DNA of 64,000 bases from Rhodococcus sp. Z13 (GCF_025837095.1 NZ_CP107551.1:3528668-3592667); one strand, 5' to 3'. Counted from the stretch's first letter, positions 33,441 to 42,010 are shown. The notes: generated by a model not told the origin, from the letters alone. Numbers and translations: made by a program.

Positions 33441-34688
33441 GTGAAGATCGCGATGGTCGCCGGGCAGGCGAATTACCTCACCGAGTACGAGAACCCATGC
33501 TCCGACGTGCCCTCCCAGGGCATGCACGTCCATCTCGCGGAACTGTCGGCCGCGCTGACGCGAGCCGGGCACGAGGTCGTCGTGTACACCCGACGGGAGA
33601 GCAAGGACGGGCCGGACCGGGTCCGGAGCGCGCGCGGTTACGAGATCGTGCAGGTCCCCGCCGGCCCCCTCAAACGGCTCTCCCCCTCCGAAACAGCTTC
33701 TGCGATGGGCGAGTTCGGTGGGTTCCTCGAACGCGAATGGCGTGAACGCGGTCCCGACATCACCCACGCCCACTTCTGGCTGTCGGGTGTGGCCACGCAG
33801 CTCGCCACCCGGTCGCTCGGGCTCCCCACGGTGCAGACCTTCCACTCCCTCGGCACCGTCGAGCACCGTCTGCGCGGCGACGGCGACCCGGAGACGGTGA
33901 GCACCGACCGCATCCGGATCGAACGTCTCGTCGCCCGGGGCGCGACCCGCATGGTCGCCACGAGCTCCGACGAGATCTTCGAACTGGCGCGGATGGGTCT
34001 GCCCCGCACCCGCACCACCGTGGTGCCGTGCGGTGTGGACGCCGAGCACTTCCGCCCGACCGATCCCACCGATCCGCCCCGCCCGAAGCGCAAGCGGCTG
34101 GTCACCGCCGGGCCCCTCGAGCCGACTTCGGGGTTCGACACCGTCATCGAGGCGCTCGCCGCGATCCCGGACACCGATCTGGTGATCGCCGCGAGCCGGT
34201 CGCCGGAGCTGTCGGCGCGTGCCGACGAGCAGGAGAAGTCCCGCCTGACGAAGCTGGCCAGGGCTCGCGGGGTCCACGGCCGGGTGCGCATCCGCCGCGA
34301 CGTCTCCCCCGCCGAACTGCCGGTGCTGCTCCGGTCCGCCGACGCGGTGGTGTGCACACCCTGGCACGATCCCTCCGGCACGACCGCTCTCCAGGCGATG
34401 TCGTGCGGACGTCCCGTGATCGCCTCCGCGACGGGCAGCATGCTCGACACGGTGCTCGACGACGCCACGGGGCTGCTGGTGCCCGCACGGTCCCCGGAGG
34501 CCGTGGCCGGTGCCGCGCGGCGCCTGTTGTCGGATGCGACCATGCTCACCACCTTCGGGATCGCGGCCCGCGACCGGGTCATGGCCCGTTACACGTGGGA
34601 TCGGATCGCGGAGGACACCGTCCGGGTCTACGAGCGGTGCGTGCCGGTGCGGCGAACCGCCCACCGTACCGCCCGTATCGGCGTGTGA
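33441..34688 (+). CDS. family 4 glycosyltransferase (GT-B)
   Basis: A 415-residue retaining glycosyltransferase. The N-terminal acceptor domain starts VKIAMVAGQANYLTEYEN and includes QGMHVHLAELSAALTRAGHEV. The C-terminal nucleotide-sugar domain has VPCGVDAEHFRPT, LVTAGPLEPTSGFDTVIEAL and the E-x7-E-like segment DPSGTTALQAMSCGRPVIAS. Related to inositol or trehalose-type sugar transferases; the acceptor cannot be named. GTG 33441 was chosen because the -10 precedes it by 9 bases. A strong terminator follows. Confidence 0.87.
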   Translation: MKIAMVAGQANYLTEYENPCSDVPSQGMHVHLAELSAALTRAGHEVVVYTRRESKDGPDRVRSARGYEIVQVPAGPLKRLSPSETASAMGEFGGFLEREWRERGPDITHAHFWLSGVATQLATRSLGLPTVQTFHSLGTVEHRLRGDGDPETVSTDRIRIERLVARGATRMVATSSDEIFELARMGLPRTRTTVVPCGVDAEHFRPTDPTDPPRPKRKRLVTAGPLEPTSGFDTVIEALAAIPDTDLVIAASRSPELSARADEQEKSRLTKLARARGVHGRVRIRRDVSPAELPVLLRSADAVVCTPWHDPSGTTALQAMSCGRPVIASATGSMLDTVLDDATGLLVPARSPEAVAGAARRLLSDATMLTTFGIAARDRVMARYTWDRIAEDTVRVYERCVPVRRTAHRTARIGV

Positions 34689-34715
34689 GAATTCTCGGTC
34701 GGTGAGTGCAGGGAT

Positions 34716-34746
34716 CGGCCCCTCGGCGGACTTCGCCGAGGGGCCG
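34716..34746. terminator. bidirectional hairpin between glycosyltransferase and coiled-coil gene
   Basis: A perfect 13-base-pair stem (CGGCCCCTCGGCG and complement) with the loop GACTT, 27 bases after the glycosyltransferase stop and 15 bases before the convergent stop. Confidence 0.8.
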
Positions 34747-34761
34747 GTCACCGGTTCGGGG

Positions 34762-35184
34762 TCAGCGATCGTTGCGGTGCGCGCCTCCTGCGCCCCGCTC
34801 GGTGTCGGTGTCCGTCCCCGACGGTCCCCGGGTCTCCGCGCGGGGGTCGAGTTCCTCTGCGCGACGGCGGCGTTCGTCCAGTTCGGCGCGTGCCTGTTCG
34901 GCGGACCGTCGTTCCTGCTCGGAGCGTGCCCGCAGGCGGTCCGCCTCGGCCGCTTTCGCTTCCGCCTCCGCCGCGGCCCGGCGCGCCTCGGCTTCGGTGT
35001 GGTCGGCCACGGCGGTGCGTTGTTCGACCGCGGGCCTGTTCTCCTCCACGCTGCGACGCAGCTGTTCCGCCTCCTCGCGGCGTCGCTTCGCGTTCCGGTT
35101 GCGTACCGCCGCCACGAGTGCCGCGAGCAGCAGCAGGACGACGACTACGACGATCACCAGCACTACCCATTCGTTCGTGCTCAT
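34762..35184 (-). CDS. membrane-anchored coiled-coil protein
   Basis: A 140-residue protein with an N-terminal transmembrane helix (about residues 6-27, valine/leucine-rich) and a long alanine/glutamate/arginine coiled coil (about 28-115), ending in a disordered acidic tail. It has no recognised domain. The layout suggests a scaffold or envelope-linked stress protein; inferred only. The leader contains TAGGAGGC before ATG 35184, and a sigma-F-like promoter lies 28 bases upstream. Confidence 0.7.
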   Translation of the reverse strand: MSTNEWVVLVIVVVVVLLLLAALVAAVRNRNAKRRREEAEQLRRSVEENRPAVEQRTAVADHTEAEARRAAAEAEAKAAEADRLRARSEQERRSAEQARAELDERRRRAEELDPRAETRGPSGTDTDTERGAGGAHRNDR

Positions 35185-35211
35185 CTCGGCCTCCTACGGG
35201 TCTCCCCGCGG

Positions 35212-35237
35212 GTTCCCCTGCGGGGAACCGGTGAAAC
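35212..35237 (-). promoter_or_regulatory. sigma-F-type promoter of the coiled-coil gene
   Basis: On the minus strand: GTTT, 16 bases, GGGAAC (two mismatches from GGGTAT). Confidence 0.5.
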
Positions 35238-35364
35238 GGGCACACGAAGAACCGTTGCCGCCCAAGTTCTCTCGGACGGCAACGGCATGGAGGGCGCGGT
35301 TCCGGAGGTCCACCCGCGCCGTGTGGTCGGGTCACGCACCACTGACGACGGGGCGATCGCTCGT

Positions 35365-35808
35365 CTAGGCCACGCTCCGGAGCGATGCGAGTGCACTGTC
35401 GAGCTCGCTGTAGGTGCGGGCGCCGACGGCGGAGTCGGCGACCCGGAGCAGGCGCCGTACCGGCCGGCCGCTCACCAGGACCCATCGGGCACCGGTGCTG
35501 CGAGCGTGTTCGTCGAGATCGTCGAAGACCGCCAGCCCGACGGCGCCGAAGAATTCGACTCCCGTGAGGTCCAGGACGAGACGTCGCGACTCCCGGAGCC
35601 GACGACATACGAAGTCGCGCAGGAAGTGAGCGTTGCGGATGTCGATCTCGCCGCGCACCCCCACCCACACGAGATCGGGTTCGATGCACTGCGCGCCGAA
35701 TTCGGCGCCGATCACCTGCTCGGCGGGAGCATCCGAACGGATGGGGCGAGCCGACCACTCGGCGACCAGGGCGCCGGAAGATACGGATTTTCGCTGAGAG
35801 ACTGTCAT
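35365..35808 (-). CDS. STAS-domain anti-sigma factor antagonist-like protein
   Basis: A 147-residue STAS protein. The core runs from about residue 45: VWVGVRGEIDIRNAHFL, then RRLVLDLTGVEFFGAVGLAVF and LVSGRPVRRLL. In classical anti-anti-sigma factors the loop after the third strand is D-S-S-G with a phosphorylated serine; here the aligned residues 88-91 are GAVG, so no phosphoserine is possible. Cysteines 41 and 68 are the only cysteines. It lies divergent from rsbW-sigF, the obvious partner. ATG 35808 follows GGGAAGTG. Confidence 0.85.
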   Translation of the reverse strand: MTVSQRKSVSSGALVAEWSARPIRSDAPAEQVIGAEFGAQCIEPDLVWVGVRGEIDIRNAHFLRDFVCRRLRESRRLVLDLTGVEFFGAVGLAVFDDLDEHARSTGARWVLVSGRPVRRLLRVADSAVGARTYSELDSALASLRSVA

Positions 35809-36080
35809 GGCACTTCCCAATATGGAGACATTGCGGGAAACGCGACCAGTAGCGACAGGCACATCCGACAGCCCACCGGAATCCTCCCGCAACGGGTAAC
35901 GCTTCCAGTTCTCGGCTGTCTGCTCAACCTGTCCTCAACAGTAGTCCACGAGCGACCCGTGCTCAACAGGAGAACGAGTAAAGACCCCGACAGTCGAACG
36001 AGCGGAGACGCGGAGCTGCGAATCCGACATCCGGTACAGCCCGGACATCCGGTATAGCATCGGCGCTGGCGTCGGCCGGT
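35809..36080. other. gene-free control region between STAS gene and rsbW-sigF
   Basis: No convincing gene here. It contains three spaced CTCAAC motifs (about 35928-35975) and an 18-base direct repeat described separately. No clear sigma-F promoter points toward the STAS gene. Confidence 0.4.
36026..36061 (+). repeat. 18-base direct repeat upstream of rsbW-sigF
   Basis: GACATCCGGTA occurs at 36026 and 36044, with CAGCC/TAGCA following; a repeated protein-binding site is possible. TATAGC at the end of the second copy could be a -10 of a second promoter. Confidence 0.5.
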
Positions 36081-36105
36081 GATTGAACGCGCACAGGCTG
36101 GGTAC
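36081..36105 (+). promoter_or_regulatory. sigma-F-type promoter of rsbW-sigF
   Basis: GATT, 15 bases, GGGTAC. Positive autoregulation of the operon by sigma-F would follow, as known for usfX-sigF in M. tuberculosis. Confidence 0.65.
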
Positions 36106-36181
36106 TCTCCGCCGAACGACCGTACAGCCCACCGACACGACCATGCTCGCACCGCACACCCCTACGGGAGAAACAATCCTC

Positions 36182-36601
36182 ATGGCCAAATCCGCGTCGA
36201 TCGAGTCGGCACGCGACCACACCCCTCCGGTAGTCGAACTCCGAGTTCAGGCACACCCCGACCAACTCGCCGTACTCCGCGCGGTAGCCGCCGCGATCGC
36301 CCTGCAGCACGACTTCGACCTCGACACGGTGGCGGACGTGAAGCTCGCCGTCGACGAAGCGGCCACCCGGCTGATCATGGCCTCCCCCGACGACGCGATG
36401 CTCGAGTGCGCTTTCCGGGCTGCACATCCGTTGCTGCACATCAGTCTGTCTGCGCCCGCCGAGGACGCGTCGTCCATCGGGTCCCCGCGGTCCTTCGGCT
36501 GGTACGTGCTGAACTCGCTGACCGAATCCATCTCCGTGACGACGGAGGACTCGGTTGCGCGGATCGACATGTCCATCGCGGAAAGCAGCGCCGATCGGTG
36601 A
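36182..36601 (+). CDS. rsbW: anti-sigma-F factor RsbW/UsfX
   Basis: A 139-residue GHKL-fold anti-sigma factor that should bind and silence sigma-F. The N-box is VADVKLAVDEAATRLI (about residues 52-67); the usual asparagine is arginine, as also in M. tuberculosis UsfX. The later SFGWYVLNSLTESISV matches the UsfX pattern GSFSWHVL. ATG 36182 was chosen over a longer frame. Its stop overlaps the sigF start by four bases (GTGA), ensuring balanced production of the pair. Confidence 0.9.
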   Translation: MAKSASIESARDHTPPVVELRVQAHPDQLAVLRAVAAAIALQHDFDLDTVADVKLAVDEAATRLIMASPDDAMLECAFRAAHPLLHISLSAPAEDASSIGSPRSFGWYVLNSLTESISVTTEDSVARIDMSIAESSADR

Positions 36602-37380
36602 CCCGCAATGCCGGCAGGTCGAGCGACGAGTACGCCGACGTCACCGAGACACTGAGAACCCTCCTCGCCCTTCCGGAGGGCGACCCCGGACGCATCCGCA
36701 TCCGCGACCAGGTGGTCGAGCGGTGCCTGCCGCTGGCCGAGCACATCGCGCGCCGATTCGACGGTCGCGGTGAGGCGTTCGAGGATCTGCTGCAGGTGGC
36801 GCGGCTGGGGTTGGTGAACGCCGTGGACCGCTTCGACCCGGAGCGGGGATCGGACTTCGTGTCGTTCGCCGTGCCCACGATCATGGGTGAGGTGCGCCGG
36901 CACTTCCGCGACGCCGGCTGGGCCGTGCGAGTGCCGCGGCGCATGAAGGAACTGCACCTGTCGCTGAGCAAGGCCACCTCCGAGCTGTCCCAGCAACTCG
37001 GGCGCGCCCCCACCGCCTCCGAACTGGCCGAGGTGCTCGGCATCGATCAGGAGGAGGTCCTGCAGGGGCTCGTGGCCGGCAACGCCTATCAGACGGTGTC
37101 GGTGGACCGGTCGTCCCCGTCGGGCGACGACGGGCTGACCCTGGCCGACACCCTCGGCGAGTACGACGCGGCCCTCGACGAGGTGGAGAACCACGAGGCT
37201 CTGCGTCCGCTGCTCGAGGCGCTGCCCGCCCGCGAACGCACGGTCGTGCTGCTGCGTTTCTTCGGGAACATGACGCAGACGCAGATCGCCGAGCGAGTCG
37301 GGGTGTCGCAGATGCACGTCTCGCGTCTACTCACCAAGACCCTCGCGCAGCTGCGCGAACAGCTGGGCGAGAACTTCTAG
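36598..37380 (+). CDS. sigF: RNA polymerase sigma factor SigF
   Basis: A 260-residue group 3 sigma factor of the SigB/SigF type. Region 2 includes EDLLQVARLGLVNAVDRFD and SFAVPTIMGEVRRHFRD; region 3 has ELSQQLGRAPTASELAEVLG; region 4 ends TQTQIAERVGVSQMHVSRLL, the -35-binding helix-turn-helix. These closely follow mycobacterial SigF. The start is GTG 36598, overlapping rsbW. The many GGGTAT promoters in the preceding 20 kb are its predicted targets. Confidence 0.94.
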   Translation: MTRNAGRSSDEYADVTETLRTLLALPEGDPGRIRIRDQVVERCLPLAEHIARRFDGRGEAFEDLLQVARLGLVNAVDRFDPERGSDFVSFAVPTIMGEVRRHFRDAGWAVRVPRRMKELHLSLSKATSELSQQLGRAPTASELAEVLGIDQEEVLQGLVAGNAYQTVSVDRSSPSGDDGLTLADTLGEYDAALDEVENHEALRPLLEALPARERTVVLLRFFGNMTQTQIAERVGVSQMHVSRLLTKTLAQLREQLGENF

Positions 37381-37402
37381 ACCGACCACCTCCGGACCCG
37401 AC

Positions 37403-37435
37403 GACGCCGGTGCCTGATGTCCGGGCACAGGCGTC
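37403..37435. terminator. hairpin between sigF and alcohol dehydrogenase
   Basis: Imperfect stem GACGCC/GGCGTC with an inner TGCC/GGCA, 22 bases after the sigF stop and 21 before the convergent stop. Confidence 0.5.
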
Positions 37436-37456
37436 GCTCCGTGTCGGTCGAGCCGC

Positions 37457-38515
37457 TCAGAAGGTGGACGCGTCGATGACGAAGCGGTAGCGCACGGCGC
37501 TCGCGACCACCCGGTCGTAGGCCTCGTTGATCCCGTCGGCGTCGATCAGCTCGATCTCGGCGCCGATCCCGTGGGCGGCGCAGAAGTCGAGCATCTCCTG
37601 GGTGTCGGGGATCCCGCCGACGTTCGACCCGGCGATCGCCCGGTCGTTCTGACCGAGGGAGAAGGCACGGAGCGACAGCGGATTCTCGGGCAGGCCCAGT
37701 TCGACGAGTACACCGTGCAGCTTCAGCAGCGACAGGTAGCGGTCCATGTCGAGGTTGACCGAGACCGTGTTGAGGATCAGGTCGAAGCTGCCCCGCAGGT
37801 CCTTGAAGATCTGCGGATCGGTGGTGGCGTGGTAGTGCGCCGCCCCGAAGCGCAGGCCGTCCTCCTTCTTCGACAGCGAGTGGCTGAGCACGGTGACCTC
37901 GGCGCCGAGCGCCGCGGCGATCTTGACGCCGACGTGCCCGAGCCCGCCCATGCCGATGATCGCGACCTTCGTGCCCGGCCCGGCCTTCCACCGCTTCAGC
38001 GGCGAGTACAGGGTGATGCCGGCGCACAGCAGCGGGGCCGCCGCGGCCGGGTCGAGACCGTCGGGGATCTTCACGACGAAACGCTCGGTGACCACGATGT
38101 GCCGCGAGTACCCGCCCTGGGTGACGTTGCCGTCGCGGTCGATCGAGTTGTAGGTGGCGACGACGCGTTGCGTGCAGTGCTGCTCGAAGCCGGTCCGGCA
38201 GGGATCGCACTCCCCGCACGAGTCCACGAAGCAGCCGACGCCCACACGCTCGCCGACGACGTGCCGGGTCACCTCGGGGCCGACCGCCGCGACGACGCCC
38301 ACGATCTCGTGTCCGGGGACGACGGGGTACTTCGTGCCGCCCCACTCGTTGCGCGCGGTGTGGATGTCGGAGTGGCAGATGCCCGCGAACTCGATCTCGA
38401 TGAGCACGTCGCGGGGGCCGAGGGCGCGACGTTCGATCGTGGTCTTGGTCAGCGGCGCGTCGGGCGCCGTCGCCGCGTAGGCGGCGGTCGTGGTCGTACC
38501 GGGGGAAGACGTCAT
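37457..38515 (-). CDS. zinc-dependent NAD(P) alcohol dehydrogenase
   Basis: A 352-residue medium-chain dehydrogenase of the cinnamyl-alcohol/YahK-like group. Catalytic zinc ligands sit in [16 protein letters not shown] and the glycine-rich [10 protein letters not shown]; the structural zinc loop is [20 protein letters not shown] (four cysteines); the cofactor loop is [17 protein letters not shown]. These NADPH-preferring enzymes reduce a wide range of aldehydes, consistent with detoxification. ATG 38515 was chosen; two upstream ATGs (38524, 38527) are possible, and GGAGGG is unusually close to the chosen start. Confidence 0.92.
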   Translation of the reverse strand: MTSSPGTTTTAAYAATAPDAPLTKTTIERRALGPRDVLIEIEFAGICHSDIHTARNEWGGTKYPVVPGHEIVGVVAAVGPEVTRHVVGERVGVGCFVDSCGECDPCRTGFEQHCTQRVVATYNSIDRDGNVTQGGYSRHIVVTERFVVKIPDGLDPAAAAPLLCAGITLYSPLKRWKAGPGTKVAIIGMGGLGHVGVKIAAALGAEVTVLSHSLSKKEDGLRFGAAHYHATTDPQIFKDLRGSFDLILNTVSVNLDMDRYLSLLKLHGVLVELGLPENPLSLRAFSLGQNDRAIAGSNVGGIPDTQEMLDFCAAHGIGAEIELIDADGINEAYDRVVASAVRYRFVIDASTF

Positions 38516-38543
38516 ACCCTCCATCATTACTTCGTCACACGAA

Positions 38544-38577
38544 GACGCGCACCCCCGGGGCTGCGGGGGTGCGCGTC
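38544..38577. terminator. hairpin downstream of the metE-like gene
   Basis: A perfect 13-base-pair stem (GACGCGCACCCCC and complement) around an 8-base loop, 11 bases after the metE-like stop and before the adh start. Confidence 0.78.
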
Positions 38578-38588
38578 GTGTCACTCGA

Positions 38589-40907
38589 TCAGGCCGACTT
38601 CTCGGACTGATCGCTCTTCGCCTGCTGCGCGGCGGCGCGGCGCCGCAGACGACGTGCCGCCGCGACGAGGTTGCGCAGCGACGGGTCGAGCTGCCAGTGG
38701 TGCCGGGTCTTCAGACCACCGTCGGGATTGGCCCACAGCCGGTCGAGTTCGACGGACTCCGCCGCCTCGGTGAGCAGCTCGTCGAGTTCGTCGATGTCCG
38801 GGATCCGGGCCGACCGCGACTCGTAGACACCGGGACCGACACCGTGCGACAGGGCGCGGTCCTTGATGGCGTCGAGCACCCAGCGGATCGAGCGCGTCGC
38901 CACGATGGCCGTGACGTCGGCGTCGAGCCGTTCGATCGCCTCGACCACCGTGGCCTGGCTCGAATAGGTCAGGTGCGTGTGGATCTGCGTCTCCGGCTTG
39001 GCACCGCCCGTCGCGAGACGGAACGCGTCGACCGCCCAGTCGAGGTACTCGGCCCGGCCGTCCTGGCGCAGCGGAAGCAGCTCCCGGATGGCCGGCTCGT
39101 CGACCTGGATGATCGCGATGCCCGCCCGTTCGAGATCGGCGATCTCGTCCCGGATGGCCAGCGCGAGCTGGTCGGCGGTCTCGTGCAGCGGCTGGTCCTG
39201 ACGCACGTAGGAGCGCGCCAGCATCGTCACCGGACCCGTGAGCATGCCCTTGACCGGCTTGTCGGTCAGCGACTGCGCGAACGAGATCCACTCGACCGTC
39301 ATCGGCTTCGGCCGCACGATGTCGCCGTAGAGCACCGGCGGACGCGTGCACCGCGAACCGTAGGCCTGCACCCAGCCGTAGTGCGTGGTGGCGAAGCCCT
39401 CCAGCTGCTCGGCGAAGTACTGCACCATGTCGTTGCGTTCGTGCTCGCCGTGCACGAGGACATCGAGGCCGATGTCCTCCTGCAGCCGGATGGTGGACTC
39501 GATCTCCTCCTGGATCCGCTTGACGTACTCGTCGTACGAGATCCGGCCGCGTCCGAGATCCGCACGCACGCGGCGGATCTCCGCGGTCTGCGGGAACGAG
39601 CCCAGGGTGGTCGCCGGCACCGGCGGCAGGTTCAGCCGCTTCTGCTGCGCGATCCGCCGCTCCTCGTAGGGCGCCCGCACCCGGTGCTCGGGACGGACCG
39701 CGTTGAGGCGGGCCCGCACCGTGTGCTTCTGCTTGAAGTGCACCGACACCGGAGGCTTGCGCCAGCGCTCCTCGGCACCCGTGGTGAGCGCCTTGGCGAG
39801 CGAGACGACCTCGCCCACCTTCTGCTTGGCGAAGGCCAGGCGGTCGGCGACGTCACCGGGGATGTCGTACTCGACGAGCACGTCGTAGGGCACGTGCAGC
39901 AGCGAGCACGAGGTCGACACGACGAGGTCGGGGGCGACCGCGGCGATCGACTTCAGGTACTCGAGGGTGCGGTGGCGGTCGACCTTCCACACGTTGCGGC
40001 CGTCGACGACACCGGCGTAGATGCGCTTGCGCTTCAGGCCCGGCACGGCGGCCAGTTCCTCGGCGCTCATCCGGCCGTTGACCAGGTCCAGGCCGATGGC
40101 CTCGACCTTCGACGACGCGAGGATCGGCAGCGCCTCGCCCAGGTGCCCGTAGGGACCGGTGACGAGGATGCGCGGACGCAGCGGGGCGTGCGAGAGCACC
40201 TCGTAGGCCCGGCGCAGCGCCTCGAGTTCCTCCTCGCTGCGGTCCTCGGTGAAGGACGGCTCGTCGAGCTGCACGCAGGTCGCGCCGGCCTTCGCCAGCT
40301 GCTCGAACAGTTTCTCGTACTCGGGGAGCAACGCGTCGAGCAGATCGAGGGTGCGGAAACCCTCCTGCGTCGAGGTCGGAGCGACCTTCGACAGCAGCAG
40401 CAGCGAGACCGGGCCGAGGACGACGGGCCGCAGCTCGATACCCTCCGCCTTCGCCCGCTCGAATTCGTCGAGCAGCGCCGCGGAGTTCAGCTCGAAGGCG
40501 GTGTTCTCGTCGAGCTCGGGCTGCCGGTAGTGGTAGTTGCTGCCGAACCAGCGCACCAGTTCGAGAGGCGCGAAGTCCTCCCGGCCCCGGCACAGCGTGA
40601 AGTAGAAGTCGAGCGGGTCGAGTTCGCCGACCAGGGGCCGGAACCGCTCGGGCACCGCTCCGAACAGCAGCGCGTTGTCCAGAACGTGGTCGTAGTAGGA
40701 GAACGTGTTGCCGGGAACCTGCGTCAGACCCGTCGCTGCGAGTTCGCGCCAGGTGTTCTCCTGGAGGTCGCGAGCGACTGCGACGAGCTCGTCACGGGTG
40801 CCCTCACCGTGCCAGTAGGCCTCGAGGGCGAACTTGAGCTCACGGCGGGGTCCGATCCGCGGGTACCCGAGGATGCTTGAACCGTATCCGTCGGCGGGAG
40901 TTGCCAT
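38589..40907 (-). CDS. metE: cobalamin-independent methionine synthase homologue lacking zinc ligands
   Basis: A 772-residue protein with both halves of MetE, which transfers a methyl group from methyltetrahydropteroyltri-glutamate to homocysteine. Landmarks match: [82 protein letters not shown]. However the catalytic zinc site is mostly gone. Aligning without gaps to E. coli MetE (H641, C643, E665, C726), this protein has H645, T647 (IHTHLTY instead of IHTHMCY), V669 (AIVAT instead of TIETS) and G730 (NPDGGLKTR instead of NPDCGLKTR). Activity on homocysteine is therefore doubtful. No B12 riboswitch was seen upstream. ATG 40907 is the first plausible start, with no strong ribosome-binding site. 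Confidence 0.88.
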   Translation of the reverse strand: MATPADGYGSSILGYPRIGPRRELKFALEAYWHGEGTRDELVAVARDLQENTWRELAATGLTQVPGNTFSYYDHVLDNALLFGAVPERFRPLVGELDPLDFYFTLCRGREDFAPLELVRWFGSNYHYRQPELDENTAFELNSAALLDEFERAKAEGIELRPVVLGPVSLLLLSKVAPTSTQEGFRTLDLLDALLPEYEKLFEQLAKAGATCVQLDEPSFTEDRSEEELEALRRAYEVLSHAPLRPRILVTGPYGHLGEALPILASSKVEAIGLDLVNGRMSAEELAAVPGLKRKRIYAGVVDGRNVWKVDRHRTLEYLKSIAAVAPDLVVSTSCSLLHVPYDVLVEYDIPGDVADRLAFAKQKVGEVVSLAKALTTGAEERWRKPPVSVHFKQKHTVRARLNAVRPEHRVRAPYEERRIAQQKRLNLPPVPATTLGSFPQTAEIRRVRADLGRGRISYDEYVKRIQEEIESTIRLQEDIGLDVLVHGEHERNDMVQYFAEQLEGFATTHYGWVQAYGSRCTRPPVLYGDIVRPKPMTVEWISFAQSLTDKPVKGMLTGPVTMLARSYVRQDQPLHETADQLALAIRDEIADLERAGIAIIQVDEPAIRELLPLRQDGRAEYLDWAVDAFRLATGGAKPETQIHTHLTYSSQATVVEAIERLDADVTAIVATRSIRWVLDAIKDRALSHGVGPGVYESRSARIPDIDELDELLTEAAESVELDRLWANPDGGLKTRHHWQLDPSLRNLVAAARRLRRRAAAQQAKSDQSEKSA

Positions 40908-40956
40908 GTCGGCGTCGACCTTTCCCTCGAGCACAGCGCGCCCGAGCATCGACGTC

Positions 40957-40974
40957 CGGTGTCCGTGGACACCG
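40957..40974 (-). promoter_or_regulatory. 18-base palindrome upstream of the metE-like gene
   Basis: CGGTGTCC, two central bases, GGACACCG, 49 bases before ATG 40907; a candidate repressor site. No regulator gene is adjacent. Confidence 0.35.
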
Positions 40975-41016
40975 TCGCCGACGCACGGGCGCCGTGTGCG
41001 GTGGTGCTACCTGTGG

Positions 41017-41913
41017 CTAGCCGGCCTTCTTGACCGCGCGGCCGTTGTCGGCGTACTCGTAGAAGCCGGCGCCCGACTTCTTGCCGACGAGTCCCGCCTC
41101 GACCATGCGCTGCAGCAGCGGCGGGGCCGAGTACAGGGGCTCCTTGAACTCCTCGTACATGGAGTCGGCGATCGACTTGACGGTGTCCAGACCCACCAGG
41201 TCGGTCAGGGCGAGCGGTCCCATCGGGTGGGCGCAGCCCAGGACCATCGTCTTGTCGATGTCCTCCTTCGTCGCGAAACCGGACTCGACCATCCGGATCG
41301 CCGAGAGCAGGTACGGCACCAGCAGTGCGTTGGCGATGAAGCCGGCACGGTCGGACGACCGGACGACCTGCTTGCCGAGCACGTCGGAGGCGAAGGCCTC
41401 GGCGCGTGCGGACACCGCGGGGCTGGTCTTCAGGGTGGTGACGAGCTCCACGAGCGGGAGCACCGGCACGGGGTTGAAGAAGTGCATGCCGATGACGCGT
41501 TCGGGGGCACCGGTCGCGATACCGAGCTTCATGATCGGGATCGACGAGGTGTTGGACGCGAGCACCGCATTGGGGTCGGTGACGATCTTGTCGAGCTCGG
41601 CGAAGTACTCGCTCTTGACCTTCTCGTCCTCGACGACGGCCTCCACGACGAGCTGCCGATCGGCGAAGTCACCCAGATCGGAGGTGAAGCGCAGCCGCCA
41701 GGCGGCCTGCTCCCGCTCCCGCTCGGTGATCTTCCCGCTGCTCACACCCCGGTCGAGCGACCGGAGGATGCGGGCGCGTCCGGCGGCCGCGAGTTCGCGG
41801 GTCCGCTCGAACACCAGTACGTCGACATGAGCGCGTGCGCACACCTCGGCGATACCTGCGCCCATGATGCCGGCGCCGATCACGCCGACGCGCTGAATCT
41901 TCTCGCTGGTCAC
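41017..41913 (-). CDS. fadB2: 3-hydroxybutyryl-CoA dehydrogenase FadB2
   Basis: A 298-residue NAD(P)-dependent 3-hydroxyacyl-CoA dehydrogenase interconverting acetoacetyl-CoA and 3-hydroxybutyryl-CoA. The nucleotide loop is VGVIGAGIMGAGIAEVCA (about residues 9-26); the catalytic site is GMHFFNPVPVLPLVE with histidine about 145; DRAGFIANALLVPYL and MGPLALTDLVGLD are family signatures. GTG 41913 follows AAGGAG. It lies after aceA as Rv0468 follows Rv0467, and probably takes part in C2/C4 fatty-acid metabolism. Confidence 0.93.
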   Translation of the reverse strand: MTSEKIQRVGVIGAGIMGAGIAEVCARAHVDVLVFERTRELAAAGRARILRSLDRGVSSGKITEREREQAAWRLRFTSDLGDFADRQLVVEAVVEDEKVKSEYFAELDKIVTDPNAVLASNTSSIPIMKLGIATGAPERVIGMHFFNPVPVLPLVELVTTLKTSPAVSARAEAFASDVLGKQVVRSSDRAGFIANALLVPYLLSAIRMVESGFATKEDIDKTMVLGCAHPMGPLALTDLVGLDTVKSIADSMYEEFKEPLYSAPPLLQRMVEAGLVGKKSGAGFYEYADNGRAVKKAG

Positions 41914-41963
41914 GTCAGCTCCTTCTCGTGGTGGGGGTCGTGGCCGAGGCCGTTCGGGTGGTG

Positions 41964-41991
41964 CCGGTGCACCCGGAGACGGGTGCACCGG
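41964..41991 (-). terminator. second hairpin downstream of aceA
   Basis: A perfect 12-base-pair stem (CCGGTGCACCCG and complement) with a GAGA loop, between the main aceA terminator and fadB2. Confidence 0.6.
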
Positions 41992-42010
41992 ACTTGTTCC
42001 GATGTGCACA

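Noticed and set aside
38511-38520. GGGTAT with GTGT 17 bases upstream before the alcohol dehydrogenase
   Set aside because: The hexamer contains the chosen start codon and part of its ribosome-binding region, so it cannot drive that gene.
40908-41016. Possible cobalamin riboswitch ahead of metE
   Set aside because: Only 109 bases are available and no B12-box-like sequence is present.
41964-41991. Leader attenuator or riboswitch for fadB2
   Set aside because: A simple perfect hairpin immediately after a stronger one downstream of aceA is better explained as a tandem terminator.
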